A DNA stretch of 64,000 bases from an uncultured Corynebacterium sp. (GCA_943913645.1 CALTYZ010000006.1:1-64000), one strand, 5' to 3'. Shown: positions 51,611 to 60,571, counted from the first letter of the stretch. Numbers and translations: made by a program. Notes: a model not told the origin generated them from the sequence alone.

Positions 51611-53230
51611 CTAGCTCACTGAGGAGCTCACTGCGCGCGCGGAGCCATCAACTTTGCCCCAGCCCGTGACATTGCCGTCCTTTTTCAGGTTGAGGGAAGA
51701 ACCCTCAGCAGACGAGCCTTGGGCAGCCTGCGGGGAGCAAGCGTAGGCGATTGCGCCGAGAGCGGCAGCGCTCAGAGCCACCGTGCCGGCACCAGCGCCC
51801 ACTGGGCCCAGGTCGGCGCCGAGTGCCTTGAGCTGGTTGTCAAGCTGCGCAGCCTGCTGCGACAAGCGTGGGTCGTGGACGCCGATACCGCGCTGGATGT
51901 CGTTATTCAGGTTGCGTGCCTGTGCATTGAGCTGAGTGGAAAGGTTATTCACGCCCGGCAGCTGCACCTTAGAGCCCAAACCAAGCGGAACGAGGGCTGC
52001 CAGTGGCAGACCAACGCCTGCCAGCGCAGCAGCGCAGCGCGGGTTATCCGCCAGGGAGGAACCACCCGGGCGCGTCGAACCCAGCACGGCATCCAGGTTG
52101 GTCTTCAGCCCACCGTCAGCCGTGGAGCCAGTACCGCCAGTGCCGGAGCCGACATGCTCGATGCTGGAGCCATCACCCGGCTTCTTGCCCTCGTTGTCGG
52201 TGCTGGAGCCAGCGTTGTCGATGGTGGAACCAGCGCCTGGCTTCGTGCCCTCATTGTCGATGCTGGAGCCATCACCCGGCTTCTCGGGCTGCTTGCCGTT
52301 GCCATCGGTGTCCTTACCGGGGGTCTTACCGTTGTTGTCACCCGGGGTCTCGGGCTGCGGTGCAGGCTGCTTGCCGTTGCCGTCGGTGTCCTTACCGGGG
52401 GTCTTACCGTTGTTATCACCTGGGGTTTCAGGCTGCGGTGCAGGCTGCTTGCCGTCGCCATCGGTGTCCTTACCGGGGGTCTTACCGTTGTTGTCACCCG
52501 GGGTCTCGGGCTGCGGTGCAGGCTGCTGGCCGTTGTTATCGCCCGGGGTCTCGGGCTGCGGTGCAGGCTGCTTGCCGTTGCCGTCGGTGTCCTTACCGGG
52601 GGTCTTACCGTTGTTATCACCTGGGGTTTCAGGCTGCGGTGCAGGCTGCTTGCCGTCGCCATCGGTGTCCTTACCGGGGGTCTTACCGTTGTTGTCACCC
52701 GGGGTCTCCGGCTGTGGTGCAGGCTGCTGGCCGTTGTTGTCGCCCGGGGTCTCCGGCTGCGGTACAGGCTGCTTGCCGTCGCCGTCGGTGTCCTTACCGG
52801 GGGCCCCACCGTTGTTGTCGCCCGGGGTGCCTTTTCCTGGCTGCTCACCATTGCCATCACCAGGCTGCTGGCCGTTGTTGTCGCCCGGGGTCTCCGGCTG
52901 CGGTACGGGCTGCTGACCGTTGTTATCACCTGGAACCTCAGGCTGCTGGCTGTCGCCATCGGTGCCCTTGCCCGGCTGCTCGCCGTTGCCTTCGCCTGCA
53001 TCGCCGCCAGGCTGGCATCCACCCGGCCCCGGCTTGATGTGTGGCACGTCTGGGGCGTTGCAGTTGCTGTCGTCGATGGGGTTGCCTTCAGCGTCGGTGC
53101 AGACCCAGCGGCAGGTCGGGCCGCCCTCTTCAGCTTGAGCGGGAACAACGCCCTGGCTAATAAGTGCGATGGATGCCGCAGCCGCGAGCGCTGCGGCGCG
53201 GCGGGTACGAGCGGTGGTGTTCTTAACCAT
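51611..53230 (-). CDS. secreted Pro/Gly/Asn repeat surface protein
   Basis: 539 residues from ATG 53230 with AAAGG upstream. Signal peptide cleaved after AQA (residue ~33); a short Cys-containing head (four Cys, residues 40-72); residues ~75-330 are tandem units, long form KTPGKDTDGDGKQPAPQPET + PGDNNG (26 residues) and short form QQPAPQPETPGDNNG (15). Then Gly/Ser/Asp spacer units, and a C-terminal domain with two hydrophobic stretches (CAAALAGVGLPLAALVPLGLG; VGAGAGTVALSAAALGAIAYAC), which probably anchors it in the cell envelope. No LPxTG. Likely a wall-spanning stalk; function unknown. Confidence 0.85.
   Translation of the reverse strand: MVKNTTARTRRAAALAAAASIALISQGVVPAQAEEGGPTCRWVCTDAEGNPIDDSNCNAPDVPHIKPGPGGCQPGGDAGEGNGEQPGKGTDGDSQQPEVPGDNNGQQPVPQPETPGDNNGQQPGDGNGEQPGKGTPGDNNGGAPGKDTDGDGKQPVPQPETPGDNNGQQPAPQPETPGDNNGKTPGKDTDGDGKQPAPQPETPGDNNGKTPGKDTDGNGKQPAPQPETPGDNNGQQPAPQPETPGDNNGKTPGKDTDGDGKQPAPQPETPGDNNGKTPGKDTDGNGKQPAPQPETPGDNNGKTPGKDTDGNGKQPEKPGDGSSIDNEGTKPGAGSTIDNAGSSTDNEGKKPGDGSSIEHVGSGTGGTGSTADGGLKTNLDAVLGSTRPGGSSLADNPRCAAALAGVGLPLAALVPLGLGSKVQLPGVNNLSTQLNAQARNLNNDIQRGIGVHDPRLSQQAAQLDNQLKALGADLGPVGAGAGTVALSAAALGAIAYACSPQAAQGSSAEGSSLNLKKDGNVTGWGKVDGSARAVSSSVS
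52270..52960. repeat. coding tandem repeat, 78-bp and 45-bp units
   Basis: Nearly identical DNA units alternate within the surface-protein gene; synonymous differences are few, so copy number is expected to vary between strains. Confidence 0.85.
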
Positions 53231-53513
53231 GAAAAACCCTTTCAAACGAATCTTGTATGCATGCAATCTGTCGGCATAGTGCAGGTTCGTACCCCCATGA
53301 ATCGAGCCGGAGGCACACCCACCCAGACCTAAGGTTGTCCACGCCCAGAGGTTTTCTATACGGCGGTGCGTGATGCCACCCCCTGATCGCCAACCTTAGT
53401 TAGACAACTATAGGCACATTCAGGCGGTTGAATATAAAGATTTTCGAACTTGAAAGGGAATCCTACGGGCTCAGCGGCGTGCGACCAGTTCAGCGGTGGT
53501 GCGCCACCAAGCG

Positions 53514-54644
53514 TCAGCCCCGTACTTTCTTGCGATGTGCAGCATATGCACCGCTAGCGATAACCAAGAGTCCAACACAGATGGTAACGACAGCCCCGAT
53601 TACGCTATTTCGGGACAAGCCATTCGATGCCTCTGCCACATTGGACACCGCGATTGATTTTGCAACCGGCGTATCGGCGAAGACCTCAAGGTTGCCCGCG
53701 GTCACTTCGTCTTTCGTGAGCGTGAACGGCTGCGGGGTGGCATCACGGATATAGCCCTTGGGGGCGGACGTCTGCACGAGGCAGTAGGTCTCAGCAATAT
53801 CCTCAGTACCGTTTTGCACATCAGTCACGTGCAGCCCGTTGACTACCGCATAGCCTTGCTTGCCGGTGGTGATGTTGGTGCGAACGAGTTGCGCATCGTC
53901 GCGGCTCGCACACGCATTTTCGCCCTGACGGAAGCTGCGATAGAGATCGAATGCGGCGTCTTTAAGGGGGGCGTCTTGCGCAGCGGTGGCACCAATACGC
54001 ACAGCACCGAAGTAGCTTGTAGCGGTGACCTCCGGAGTCTCAAAGGCGCGTGTGCGGTGGCCAGGCTCATCAATGATCTTTGTTTCACCGGTCGTGTAAG
54101 CAGTGTTGGAAACCACGCCGTCATAGAACCCGCCTTGGGCGGCGATGGGCCGCACCTCACCGGTAATGGTCGCAGTGAGCACATCACCCGCCTGGAGCGT
54201 GCGCGCGCGTGTTTCGCGCAGCGAGAAGATCATGGAGGAGTTCGCATCCCCCTGCCCTTCCGGCACGGAACGCTCAAAAACATAATCGCCCTCGGCGATC
54301 AGTTCACCATTGAGGTGCAGTGCAGTAATCCGCATGCCTGACATTTCATGGCTGTTGTACGAGTCAATGATGCTGTAGCGCGTCAGCCCGCGGCCTGCGG
54401 GGATTTCCGGAACCGTGGAGTTGATCGTATAGGTCAGGGTGCGACCCTCAGAGTTCACACCGGCCGGGTGCTTGCCAGCATCCTCAAGGAGAATTTCAGT
54501 GTTTACGGCAGACTCGTCCACAGTGAAAGTCTGGGATTGCGCAGGTTCAGCCATAGCGGTGGTGGCGAGGATACCTGCAGTACTCATCGTTGCTACACCA
54601 GCCGCGGCGATGAACGTCGCACAGCGTTTCATGGTCCGAACCAT
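53514..54644 (-). CDS. SpaA-like pilin/surface protein without LPxTG motif
   Basis: 376 residues from ATG 54644 with AAAGG upstream. Signal peptide ending AMA/EPAQ; a fimbrial isopeptide-type N-terminal domain (GRTLTYTINSTVPEIPAG... YSIIDSYNSHEMSG); a SpaA/prealbumin-like domain (APLKDAAFDLYRS... ETYCLVQTSAPKGYIRDATPQPFTL); then NGLSRNSVIGAVVTICVGLLVIASGAYAAHRKK, a membrane helix and basic tail as in sortase substrates but with no LPxTG. No sortase gene lies nearby, so it may stay membrane-anchored. Confidence 0.83.
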   Translation of the reverse strand: MVRTMKRCATFIAAAGVATMSTAGILATTAMAEPAQSQTFTVDESAVNTEILLEDAGKHPAGVNSEGRTLTYTINSTVPEIPAGRGLTRYSIIDSYNSHEMSGMRITALHLNGELIAEGDYVFERSVPEGQGDANSSMIFSLRETRARTLQAGDVLTATITGEVRPIAAQGGFYDGVVSNTAYTTGETKIIDEPGHRTRAFETPEVTATSYFGAVRIGATAAQDAPLKDAAFDLYRSFRQGENACASRDDAQLVRTNITTGKQGYAVVNGLHVTDVQNGTEDIAETYCLVQTSAPKGYIRDATPQPFTLTKDEVTAGNLEVFADTPVAKSIAVSNVAEASNGLSRNSVIGAVVTICVGLLVIASGAYAAHRKKVRG

Positions 54645-54713
54645 CCGTTTACCTTTCAGGTAGGTGCGTTTTTCCACGGCCGTCTGTTATGTAAATATCA
54701 GCCGAATAACATA

Positions 54714-54742
54714 AAGATATTATTATCCCTTTTTACTGTCAA
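54714..54742 (-). promoter_or_regulatory. promoter of the SpaA-like gene
   Basis: Minus strand TTGACA, 17-bp spacer, TATCTT: the best sigma-70-type promoter in the window, in very AT-rich DNA. Confidence 0.75.
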
Positions 54743-54817
54743 ATCGCTTGATATTATATACATAATAGGTGAGTGCTTTTAATGCTTTTCCACGACGCTG
54801 ACACTACAACGCTGACG

Positions 54818-55492
54818 CTAGGTGGCTACGCGCAATTGCCCGTCGACCATCTCGTAGATCTTGTCGCAGTGGGTCAGCACTTCATGGTCATGAGTAACCA
54901 TAACCCCGGCAACCTGAAAGTCGTGGCACTCCTTGGCCAACAGGGACACGATCTCTTGGGAGCGGGTGCGATCAAGCGCTGCGGTGGGCTCATCAACCAG
55001 GAGCACTTCAGGATCCCCCACAAAGGCACGAGCAATGCCCACACGCTGGCGCTCACCACCAGACAAGGTGCCGGGGCGATGCTTGGCGCGCCGGGTCATG
55101 CCGACTTTGTCAAGCAGTTCTGCAGTGCTGTAGCGCCCACGTTTGCCGATCACACGCGCGGCAAGTTCGAGTTGTTCTTCGGCACTCAAAGCTGGTGGCA
55201 GGCTTCCAGAGGATTGGAACACGAACCCGATATGCTCACGGCGAATACGGGCAAGGGCGGCGTCATCCATGCTGGTGATGTCTACGCCCGCGACGGTGAC
55301 ACTGCCGGCAGCTGGGGTGGTCAGTGCGCCAGCGACAGCGAGCAAGGTGGACTTTCCTGATCCCGAGGGGCCCACAACGGCGACGAACTCGCCTGGTTGA
55401 ACGCTGAGGTTGACATGATCAAGTGCGGTGACTTGAGTATCGCCATCGCTGTAGCGCACGGTAACGCTGCGAAGTTCAAGTGCGGGGCTCAT
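54818..55492 (-). CDS. HrtA/MacB-type ABC transporter ATP-binding protein
   Basis: 224 residues. Walker A VVGPSGSGKSTLL, Q-loop FVFQSSGSLPPAL, signature LSGGERQRVGIARAF, Walker B EVLLVDEPTAALD, switch VTHDHEVLTH. Overlaps the permease gene by 4 bp. Together they resemble the heme exporter HrtAB of C. diphtheriae and C. glutamicum, but no ChrSA two-component genes are adjacent, so the substrate is not certain. Confidence 0.9.
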   Translation of the reverse strand: MSPALELRSVTVRYSDGDTQVTALDHVNLSVQPGEFVAVVGPSGSGKSTLLAVAGALTTPAAGSVTVAGVDITSMDDAALARIRREHIGFVFQSSGSLPPALSAEEQLELAARVIGKRGRYSTAELLDKVGMTRRAKHRPGTLSGGERQRVGIARAFVGDPEVLLVDEPTAALDRTRSQEIVSLLAKECHDFQVAGVMVTHDHEVLTHCDKIYEMVDGQLRVAT

Positions 55493-56637
55493 CGGTTTTC
55501 TCCTAGTGCTGCAAGTGGGTTTGTGCGGGTAACGCGCATGACTGCGACGAGGGCGCCGAGTAGACCTGCGATGAACAGGATCACTCCCCCGCTAACAACG
55601 GGGCCGAATTCGGTGACATAGGGCATCGCGGTAGTTTCCAGCAGACTGCCAAGGCCCACCGCGAGGGTCACACCGATGAGAATTGATGCGGCGAGGATGG
55701 CTACGGCCTGGCCGAGGCTGTCACGCAGCAAGAAGCGTTTTGTTGCCCCCATGGCGCGCAGCGTGGCAATGCTGCCCGCACGCTGGATCGTCCACACGAG
55801 GAAGAATGCGCCAGTGACCAGCGCTGCGATGACGTAAAGGAACCATTTGATCATCGAAAGGGTCATCATCTCCGCGGTGTAGCCGGGTGAAGAGTTGAAA
55901 CTTTCGGCCATGGTGCGCACATCAAGCCCAGATGCGGCCGATAGCGCCGCAACGTCGGGTTTGTTATCGGTACGCGCGGCAATGACGGAGACTTCCTCAT
56001 AGGCGGCAGGGTTGACCGCTTCGCCTGCGCGAGTGCCGGCGTGGATTTCTTGCCACACATCAAGCGGAAGATATGCCACATCAACGTGGCCGAAGGTGCG
56101 TTGCCCATCGCTAAAACCCACCACGTGCAATGGTGTTTCAAGGCGGTCAATCGTGATCGTGTCGCCGATTTCAATGCCCTCCTCCTGCAGGGTGGACGAG
56201 ACGATGACGTCGTGTTTGGTTGCAGTCGGGCTGCCCGTGTGTGCTTTGGTGCTGATTGCCGGCAGGCCCTGCGGGGCGATAAAGGAATCAGGCTCCACGC
56301 CGAGGAGGGTCAGATCAACTGCGGTGCCGTCTTGGTTGTGAGCGTTGACAATGGTCAACCCCAGTGGGGCGGCCTGGGCAACGCCGTCAATGTCGGCGAA
56401 TTGCTCAGCTTCGGTGATATCGACGATGGAGCGGGTGAAAGCGGAATCGGTTTGAGTGCCATCAGCAAAGGCGATGACATCAGCATCGATTGCTTTCAGG
56501 CCGGAGACGCCATCGTTGACCAACCCGGCAGTCAGGCCAGAGATAATGACGACAAGCAGGGACATTAGCCCGAGGACGACGCCCATTAACAGGAAGCGAG
56601 TGCGGGCAAAGAGCACTTCGCGCCAAGCGAGATACAT
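55489..56637 (-). CDS. HrtB/FtsX-type ABC transporter permease
   Basis: 382 residues from ATG 56637 (MYLAWREVLFARTRFLLMGV). One N-terminal helix, a ~200-residue outer domain, then three helices ending in an ALGENR tail: the MacB/FtsX topology. The start and DGVSGLKAIDADVIAFADGTQ region resemble HrtB. Operon with the ATPase. Confidence 0.88.
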   Translation of the reverse strand: MYLAWREVLFARTRFLLMGVVLGLMSLLVVIISGLTAGLVNDGVSGLKAIDADVIAFADGTQTDSAFTRSIVDITEAEQFADIDGVAQAAPLGLTIVNAHNQDGTAVDLTLLGVEPDSFIAPQGLPAISTKAHTGSPTATKHDVIVSSTLQEEGIEIGDTITIDRLETPLHVVGFSDGQRTFGHVDVAYLPLDVWQEIHAGTRAGEAVNPAAYEEVSVIAARTDNKPDVAALSAASGLDVRTMAESFNSSPGYTAEMMTLSMIKWFLYVIAALVTGAFFLVWTIQRAGSIATLRAMGATKRFLLRDSLGQAVAILAASILIGVTLAVGLGSLLETTAMPYVTEFGPVVSGGVILFIAGLLGALVAVMRVTRTNPLAALGENR

Positions 56638-56699
56638 GAGGATGCTTTCTGGGGAGAAGGATGAACACAAAACCAGCGGGCCACGCTGAACCAAATGTT

Positions 56700-56738
56700 A
56701 GCAACACATTGTCGTCATCATAGAAACAAGGTGTTGCT
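56700..56738. promoter_or_regulatory. inverted repeat upstream of the HrtB-like gene
   Basis: AGCAACAC, 23 nt, GTGTTGCT. On the minus strand a TATGAT lies between the arms, so it could be an operator around the transporter promoter. Confidence 0.45.
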
Positions 56739-56884
56739 TAGTTGTGTTTCCCCAGATCACGGGGTGTGTGCATATACGTGGGCATTGCTTCGCTTTGCGA
56801 CGCTTGGGGCGTGGGGGTGAGAGGCATTGGCTAAAGTTCCGACAGAGTGGAGAAGGAGCCAATCATCCACACCCTGCTTGATCC

Positions 56885-56903
56885 GTACCATTTTTGGTAC
56901 GCT
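56885..56903 (+). promoter_or_regulatory. AbiEi operator overlapping a leaderless promoter
   Basis: Perfect inverted repeat GTACCA-TTTT-TGGTAC; its right arm overlaps TACGCT, 6 nt before the abiEi ATG. AbiEi proteins are known to repress their own operon through inverted repeats. Confidence 0.7.
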
Positions 56904-56909
56904 TCAAGC

Positions 56910-57455
56910 ATGGACCGAAGGAAAACCTATAGAGACCGCTTACGTGAAGCCGCAAGCGAACACGACGGCTACCTCACGCCTGCACTCGCAGAAGAGTACG
57001 GAGTGCCAAAAGTTGAGCTGCGCAAACTCGCGTCTAGAGGCGCATTTGAGAAGATTCACCGCGGTGTCTATCGCGACCCATATTTTCCAGCCTCTGAGCA
57101 TGATGAACTCAGAGAATTACTCCTCCTTCTGGGAGACGGGTCCTACCTCTCAGGCGAAACCGTGTTAGCACTGTTAGACCTTGCAGACGTCAACCCAAGG
57201 AAAGTGACAATCACCTCCCCACGTAGACACCAGCGACACCTTCCACACGTTCTCGAGGTAAAAAAACCGCAGAGAGCAGAGCAGCCACACTTTTACGAAG
57301 GCTTGCCATGCCAGCCGCTCAAACACGCTATTGCAGATGCCGCGCCGGGCATCATGCCAGAAAGAGCTGTGCATGCCACCAAGCAAGCAAGAACTGAAGG
57401 TCTACTCCTCATGCATGAGTACGACGAGTTAATGGAGATTTTGCAACATGCCTAA
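56910..57455 (+). CDS. abiEi: AbiEi-type antitoxin/autorepressor
   Basis: 181 residues from ATG 56910. N-terminal winged helix (HDGYLTPALAEEYGVPKVELRKLASRGAFEKIHRGVYRDPYFP across two parts) and the AbiEi core (YLSGETVLALLDLADVNPRKVTITSPRRHQRHLP). First gene of a type IV AbiE toxin-antitoxin operon. Intact, while the partner toxin is destroyed. The frame is open to 56847 but the operator and -10 place the start here. Confidence 0.88.
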   Translation: MDRRKTYRDRLREAASEHDGYLTPALAEEYGVPKVELRKLASRGAFEKIHRGVYRDPYFPASEHDELRELLLLLGDGSYLSGETVLALLDLADVNPRKVTITSPRRHQRHLPHVLEVKKPQRAEQPHFYEGLPCQPLKHAIADAAPGIMPERAVHATKQARTEGLLLMHEYDELMEILQHA

Positions 57456-57850
57456 ACAATCGATTCCTCCAAACGTTACGAGCCTGCGCGCACGACTCAG
57501 AAACGTGGAGAAAGACGAAACCGCCCGTAATCGGATCGAGAATCTTTTAGCCCTTGTTGTTGTTAGCCAAATGGTGCCGAGTGCAGCGATCAAAGGAGGC
57601 AGCGCACTATTACTGCGACTGGGCGAAGCAGCCCGCGGCAGGTGATTTCGATCTGACATGTGCAGCGTAACGTTTTTCGGTCAAACTCACCTACAACGGT
57701 CAACACTGGAAATCTGTAGACCTACCCCTCGCCCATAACGAAATCGGAATTGCCGATCACGTCGCATATGCGTTAGCGCCTGAGCTCACGGCGATATTTG
57801 AATCGTTGGACCGAAGAATAAACGACTACCCCACACAACACCAACTGTGA
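57448..57850 (+). pseudogene. abiEii: AbiEii nucleotidyltransferase toxin, frameshifted and internally deleted
   Basis: The first frame (MPKQSIPPNVTSLRARLRNV... AAIKGGSALLLRLGEAARGR) has the GGS/T nucleotide-binding motif, then shifts by one base near 57640 into GDFDLTCAA and hits TAA. The same new frame continues as FSVKLTYNGQHWKSVDLPLAHNEIGIADHVAYAL and ends at TGA, which resembles the C-terminal half of AbiEii-like toxins. Only ~134 codons remain against 220 or more normally, so the middle is deleted. Its ATG overlaps the antitoxin stop by 8 bp. Confidence 0.82.
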
Positions 57851-57915
57851 CCATGACAAAAAGAATTGCGACGAAAGAACACAGTAAACTTATTTAAAAT
57901 AATAAGTATAGAGTT

Positions 57916-58086
57916 ATGGAAATAGTTGGCAGAGTCGGCTGTGCCTACAGGCAGCTGGTGCTATTTTGGAGGTGCCTCCCCGGTGCTTCTCAGAGTGGGC
58001 TGGCCGAGCGCTACTTTCAATATGCGCTAGCTGCTCGCGATAATGCGTTAAACCTACTTCACCCTGAGGATCGACCACCAGATTGA
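57916..58086 (+). CDS. short hypothetical frame, maybe 5' part of the next gene
   Basis: 56 codons (MEIVGRVGCAYRQLVLFW... ALNLLHPEDRPPD) in otherwise gene-free AT-rich DNA; no clear ribosome-binding site. A one-base shift near 58050 would join it to the open frame that runs without a start codon from 58052 into the next gene. Unrecognised; may be chance. Confidence 0.25.
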   Translation: MEIVGRVGCAYRQLVLFWRCLPGASQSGLAERYFQYALAARDNALNLLHPEDRPPD

Positions 58087-58879
58087 GGACTCAGATTTAT
58101 ACGAGACCTTCGTAGAGACAACCTTCCCGGGCAGGTGTTGGCCGAATTCACCCCAGCACTTCAAGGGTGACCCCCGCACGGCCAGAATTATCATGGTGTT
58201 GATGAACCCAGGGCTAGACAGGTCCTTACAAGCGGTACGGGCCGACGTCGCTCTCAACGCTGAGCAAATACATCAGGATATTCGCCTCGCCGAGCAAGCT
58301 AGTATCCTTGCTTCCCATCAGTTTGAAGACTTGGTTTGGTGGAACTGGTTTGGGGCATATCAAATCCGACAGGATTCCCACGACGCGGGATTCTCCCCAA
58401 CAACCTTCGGAGATACCAGTGATGATATTAGCCAGCAGCTCAGGCAGGACAACCTCTACTTCGAGCTCGAGATCATCCCCTATCAATCGCGAACCTTTAG
58501 ACAAGCTCTCTCTACGGCCGGGGGCTTAGACAAGCTTAGGTCGAGTCAGCTATCCCTGTCCTTCCTCCAGACCCTAATGTGCGACGCCGAGCGCGATGAC
58601 AAGAAGCGGCTGTCTATTATCCGCGGTAAAGATCTGCGAGAGTATCTTTCCCACTGCTCGTGTTTTAAACATCATCTACAAAGATTAGATTCTGACGGGT
58701 TGCTCTACACTTTCAACAGTGATCGTAGCCGCAATCTCAGAGCGTCAAACCTTATAAGATTCGACGTGAAGACAGGCAGGAAGGATAACACCGAAACATT
58801 CAATTCACAGTTCGCAAACATTGAAGAGGATGTCCGCCGAAGCCTGTTATCTCCGATCTGCACGCTCGGCAGACGATAA
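58052..58879 (+). CDS. hypothetical protein, possibly uracil-DNA-glycosylase-fold, start unclear
   Basis: The first ATG is at 58193 (MVLMNPGLDRSLQAVRADV), but natural-looking coding sequence (LRIDHQIEDSDLYETFVETT... GDPRTARII) extends upstream in frame to 58052 with no ATG, GTG or TTG, so the 5' end may be truncated or frameshifted. From ATG the product is 228 residues. An early LMNPG motif and the later ELEIIPYQSR recall the GxNPG element of uracil-DNA glycosylase-like folds; this is tentative. Low GC relative to the core genome, in the accessory region. Confidence 0.5.
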   Translation, partial: TYFTLRIDHQIEDSDLYETFVETTFPGRCWPNSPQHFKGDPRTARIIMVLMNPGLDRSLQAVRADVALNAEQIHQDIRLAEQASILASHQFEDLVWWNWFGAYQIRQDSHDAGFSPTTFGDTSDDISQQLRQDNLYFELEIIPYQSRTFRQALSTAGGLDKLRSSQLSLSFLQTLMCDAERDDKKRLSIIRGKDLREYLSHCSCFKHHLQRLDSDGLLYTFNSDRSRNLRASNLIRFDVKTGRKDNTETFNSQFANIEEDVRRSLLSPICTLGRR

Positions 58880-59136
58880 ATCCAACCAGCGCGGAATTCA
58901 CCGCTGTCACAGCAAGAGTGAAAACCTCAGTTTCTCTCGGTGGCTCAGAAACGCACCGTGCACAACTACAAGTGAAGGTGCTATTCCAGCTACGCGGACA
59001 TCAGCCCCACCAACACAAACCGGGGCAAAAACAGTGATCCAAACCCACAACCGCACTGATACCTGAAACCAACGCACCAGTACTAGAACGCCGCGCATTG
59101 CACTGAATGCCGTGTGCGTGGTGCGCTGGTGTAAGG

Positions 59137-59901
59137 CTAGCAACGCTGCGACAAGCAGTGTTCGGTGAAGTCCAACATTTGGTACGTACGGCGGTTCACG
59201 TTCCCCGCCAGACTATTTATAGTGACCCGCAAGCTAGAAGCGATTCGCTTGAGCTCTTTCTTGCGCAGCTTCTGCAGTTCCGCTCGATCCCCACGCTCAA
59301 ACAGTGTGGTCAGGAAGTTTATATCCTCGAAGTGGCGCATTTTGCTCCCATCACCAGTGTTCAGGATTGCGGAACATTTTTCGTACAACGCTCCCACCAA
59401 GTCAGGCCGGGCAACAGTGACATTGAACTCACTGTCCACGCACACGTTTACCATTTCGGACCTATCAATACCTACCTGGCCACCGCGAGTTGTCAGCAGA
59501 CGCCCAATGCCCGGAAACTTTTGCTGATTCGTTTGCGCGCCCAAACCAGACGGTGCCAACACATCAATCTGCGCCTTCACCCCCGGCTCGCCTTCAACTA
59601 TGCGTTCCCAGCGATGGTCCTGGTTAGTCGGATTCGGCGGCAGTGGAACTTTGAACCCACACTCGGATAACGCTGGTCCGATCCTTGTTTTTGATTCGGG
59701 ATAAGCACGGATATCAAGGATGATGTCAATATCGGTCGTAGCCCGGGGGAAGCGCGCGCCGCGCTCGACACCATGTAGTCGCACGAGCGTACCTCCTGCT
59801 AGCGACCATCCCGTCGGCATGATGCGGGCCAGATCGCGCAGTCCGAACCAAGATGCTTTCTCATTCGGAGTCGAGGTAACCAACTCAATTTCGCTAGACA
59901 T
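59137..59901 (-). CDS. AbiEii/MenT-like nucleotidyltransferase, probable toxin
   Basis: 254 residues from ATG 59901 (MSSEIELVTSTPNEK). Nucleotidyltransferase features: WSLAGGTLVRLHGVERGARFPRATTDIDIIL in two parts (GG...R.T.DID), then QIDVLAPSGLG, and a helical C-terminus rich in Lys/Arg. The start overlaps the upstream HTH gene by 8 bp, the usual antitoxin-then-toxin layout. Homologues of this fold transfer nucleotides to tRNA or proteins. Looks intact. Confidence 0.8.
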   Translation of the reverse strand: MSSEIELVTSTPNEKASWFGLRDLARIMPTGWSLAGGTLVRLHGVERGARFPRATTDIDIILDIRAYPESKTRIGPALSECGFKVPLPPNPTNQDHRWERIVEGEPGVKAQIDVLAPSGLGAQTNQQKFPGIGRLLTTRGGQVGIDRSEMVNVCVDSEFNVTVARPDLVGALYEKCSAILNTGDGSKMRHFEDINFLTTLFERGDRAELQKLRKKELKRIASSLRVTINSLAGNVNRRTYQMLDFTEHCLSQRC

Positions 59902-60571
59902 ACTGAAAATCCGATTCGACCTCCGCGAGGATTCGATTCGCCGCGTCAATGGATCGAGAGGAGCTGTCCCCTGCAAGATCAGTCAGAACGTGAAGTCGCC
60001 CAAGACGCGGTGGCATGACCTCCACTTTTCGCAGCGTCACATTTCTCCTGCGTAGCGGCGCTTCCTCGAGAAAATACTCAGCTATAACCGCTTCATAGTC
60101 GGCTGCCAGCACGTAAACATCCATCGCATTCGACACGATAGCCGCTGATGGGTGGGATATCCCCGTAGGCATCACGCGGCTATCAGTTCGAAGCTCCGCC
60201 ACGTCCTGCGCAGCAGCTTCGAAATGATGCACACTCATGCCTTTGCGCTGCGCATAAGCCACCGCCGTAGGCAACCCGCCCTCCAGTATCCGTTTCGCGC
60301 GCTTTGTGCATTCGTATCGTTCAGCGGGGGTGAGCGCTTTGCCCCGCAAGTCCAACAGGTCGGCTAACCGGTCAAAAGACTCCGACGATAACCGGGGTCC
60401 CGACAGACTCGACTTAGGCACGGACGGCGGGCCATCGGTGATCCGCCAAACACCCGCCACCTTCTCGGCGCGAATACTACCGGCCTCAATAAGAGCTCTT
60501 ACCCTTCGTGGTGTGACCCCAAGAAGGTCAGCATACTCGCGGACAGAGTAATCCCGCACAGAGTTATCCAT
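59894..60571 (-). CDS. HTH protein, probable antitoxin of nucleotidyltransferase pair
   Basis: 225 residues from ATG 60571. N-terminal MerR/excisionase-like helix-turn-helix (YSVREYADLLGVTPRRVRALIEAGSIRAEKVAGVWRI in two halves), an Arg/Lys-rich middle, and a C-terminal domain (AMDVYVLAADYEAVIAEYFLEEAPLRRR). No ribosome-binding site; TACACT lies 6 nt before the ATG. Position and overlap suggest an autoregulatory antitoxin; not proven. Confidence 0.72.
   Translation of the reverse strand: MDNSVRDYSVREYADLLGVTPRRVRALIEAGSIRAEKVAGVWRITDGPPSVPKSSLSGPRLSSESFDRLADLLDLRGKALTPAERYECTKRAKRILEGGLPTAVAYAQRKGMSVHHFEAAAQDVAELRTDSRVMPTGISHPSAAIVSNAMDVYVLAADYEAVIAEYFLEEAPLRRRNVTLRKVEVMPPRLGRLHVLTDLAGDSSSRSIDAANRILAEVESDFQYV

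Noticed and set aside
51719..53332. Plus-strand repetitive frames and a CRISPR-like look
   Set aside because: Regular repeats come from the coding units of the minus-strand surface protein; units are direct, coding and lack spacers.
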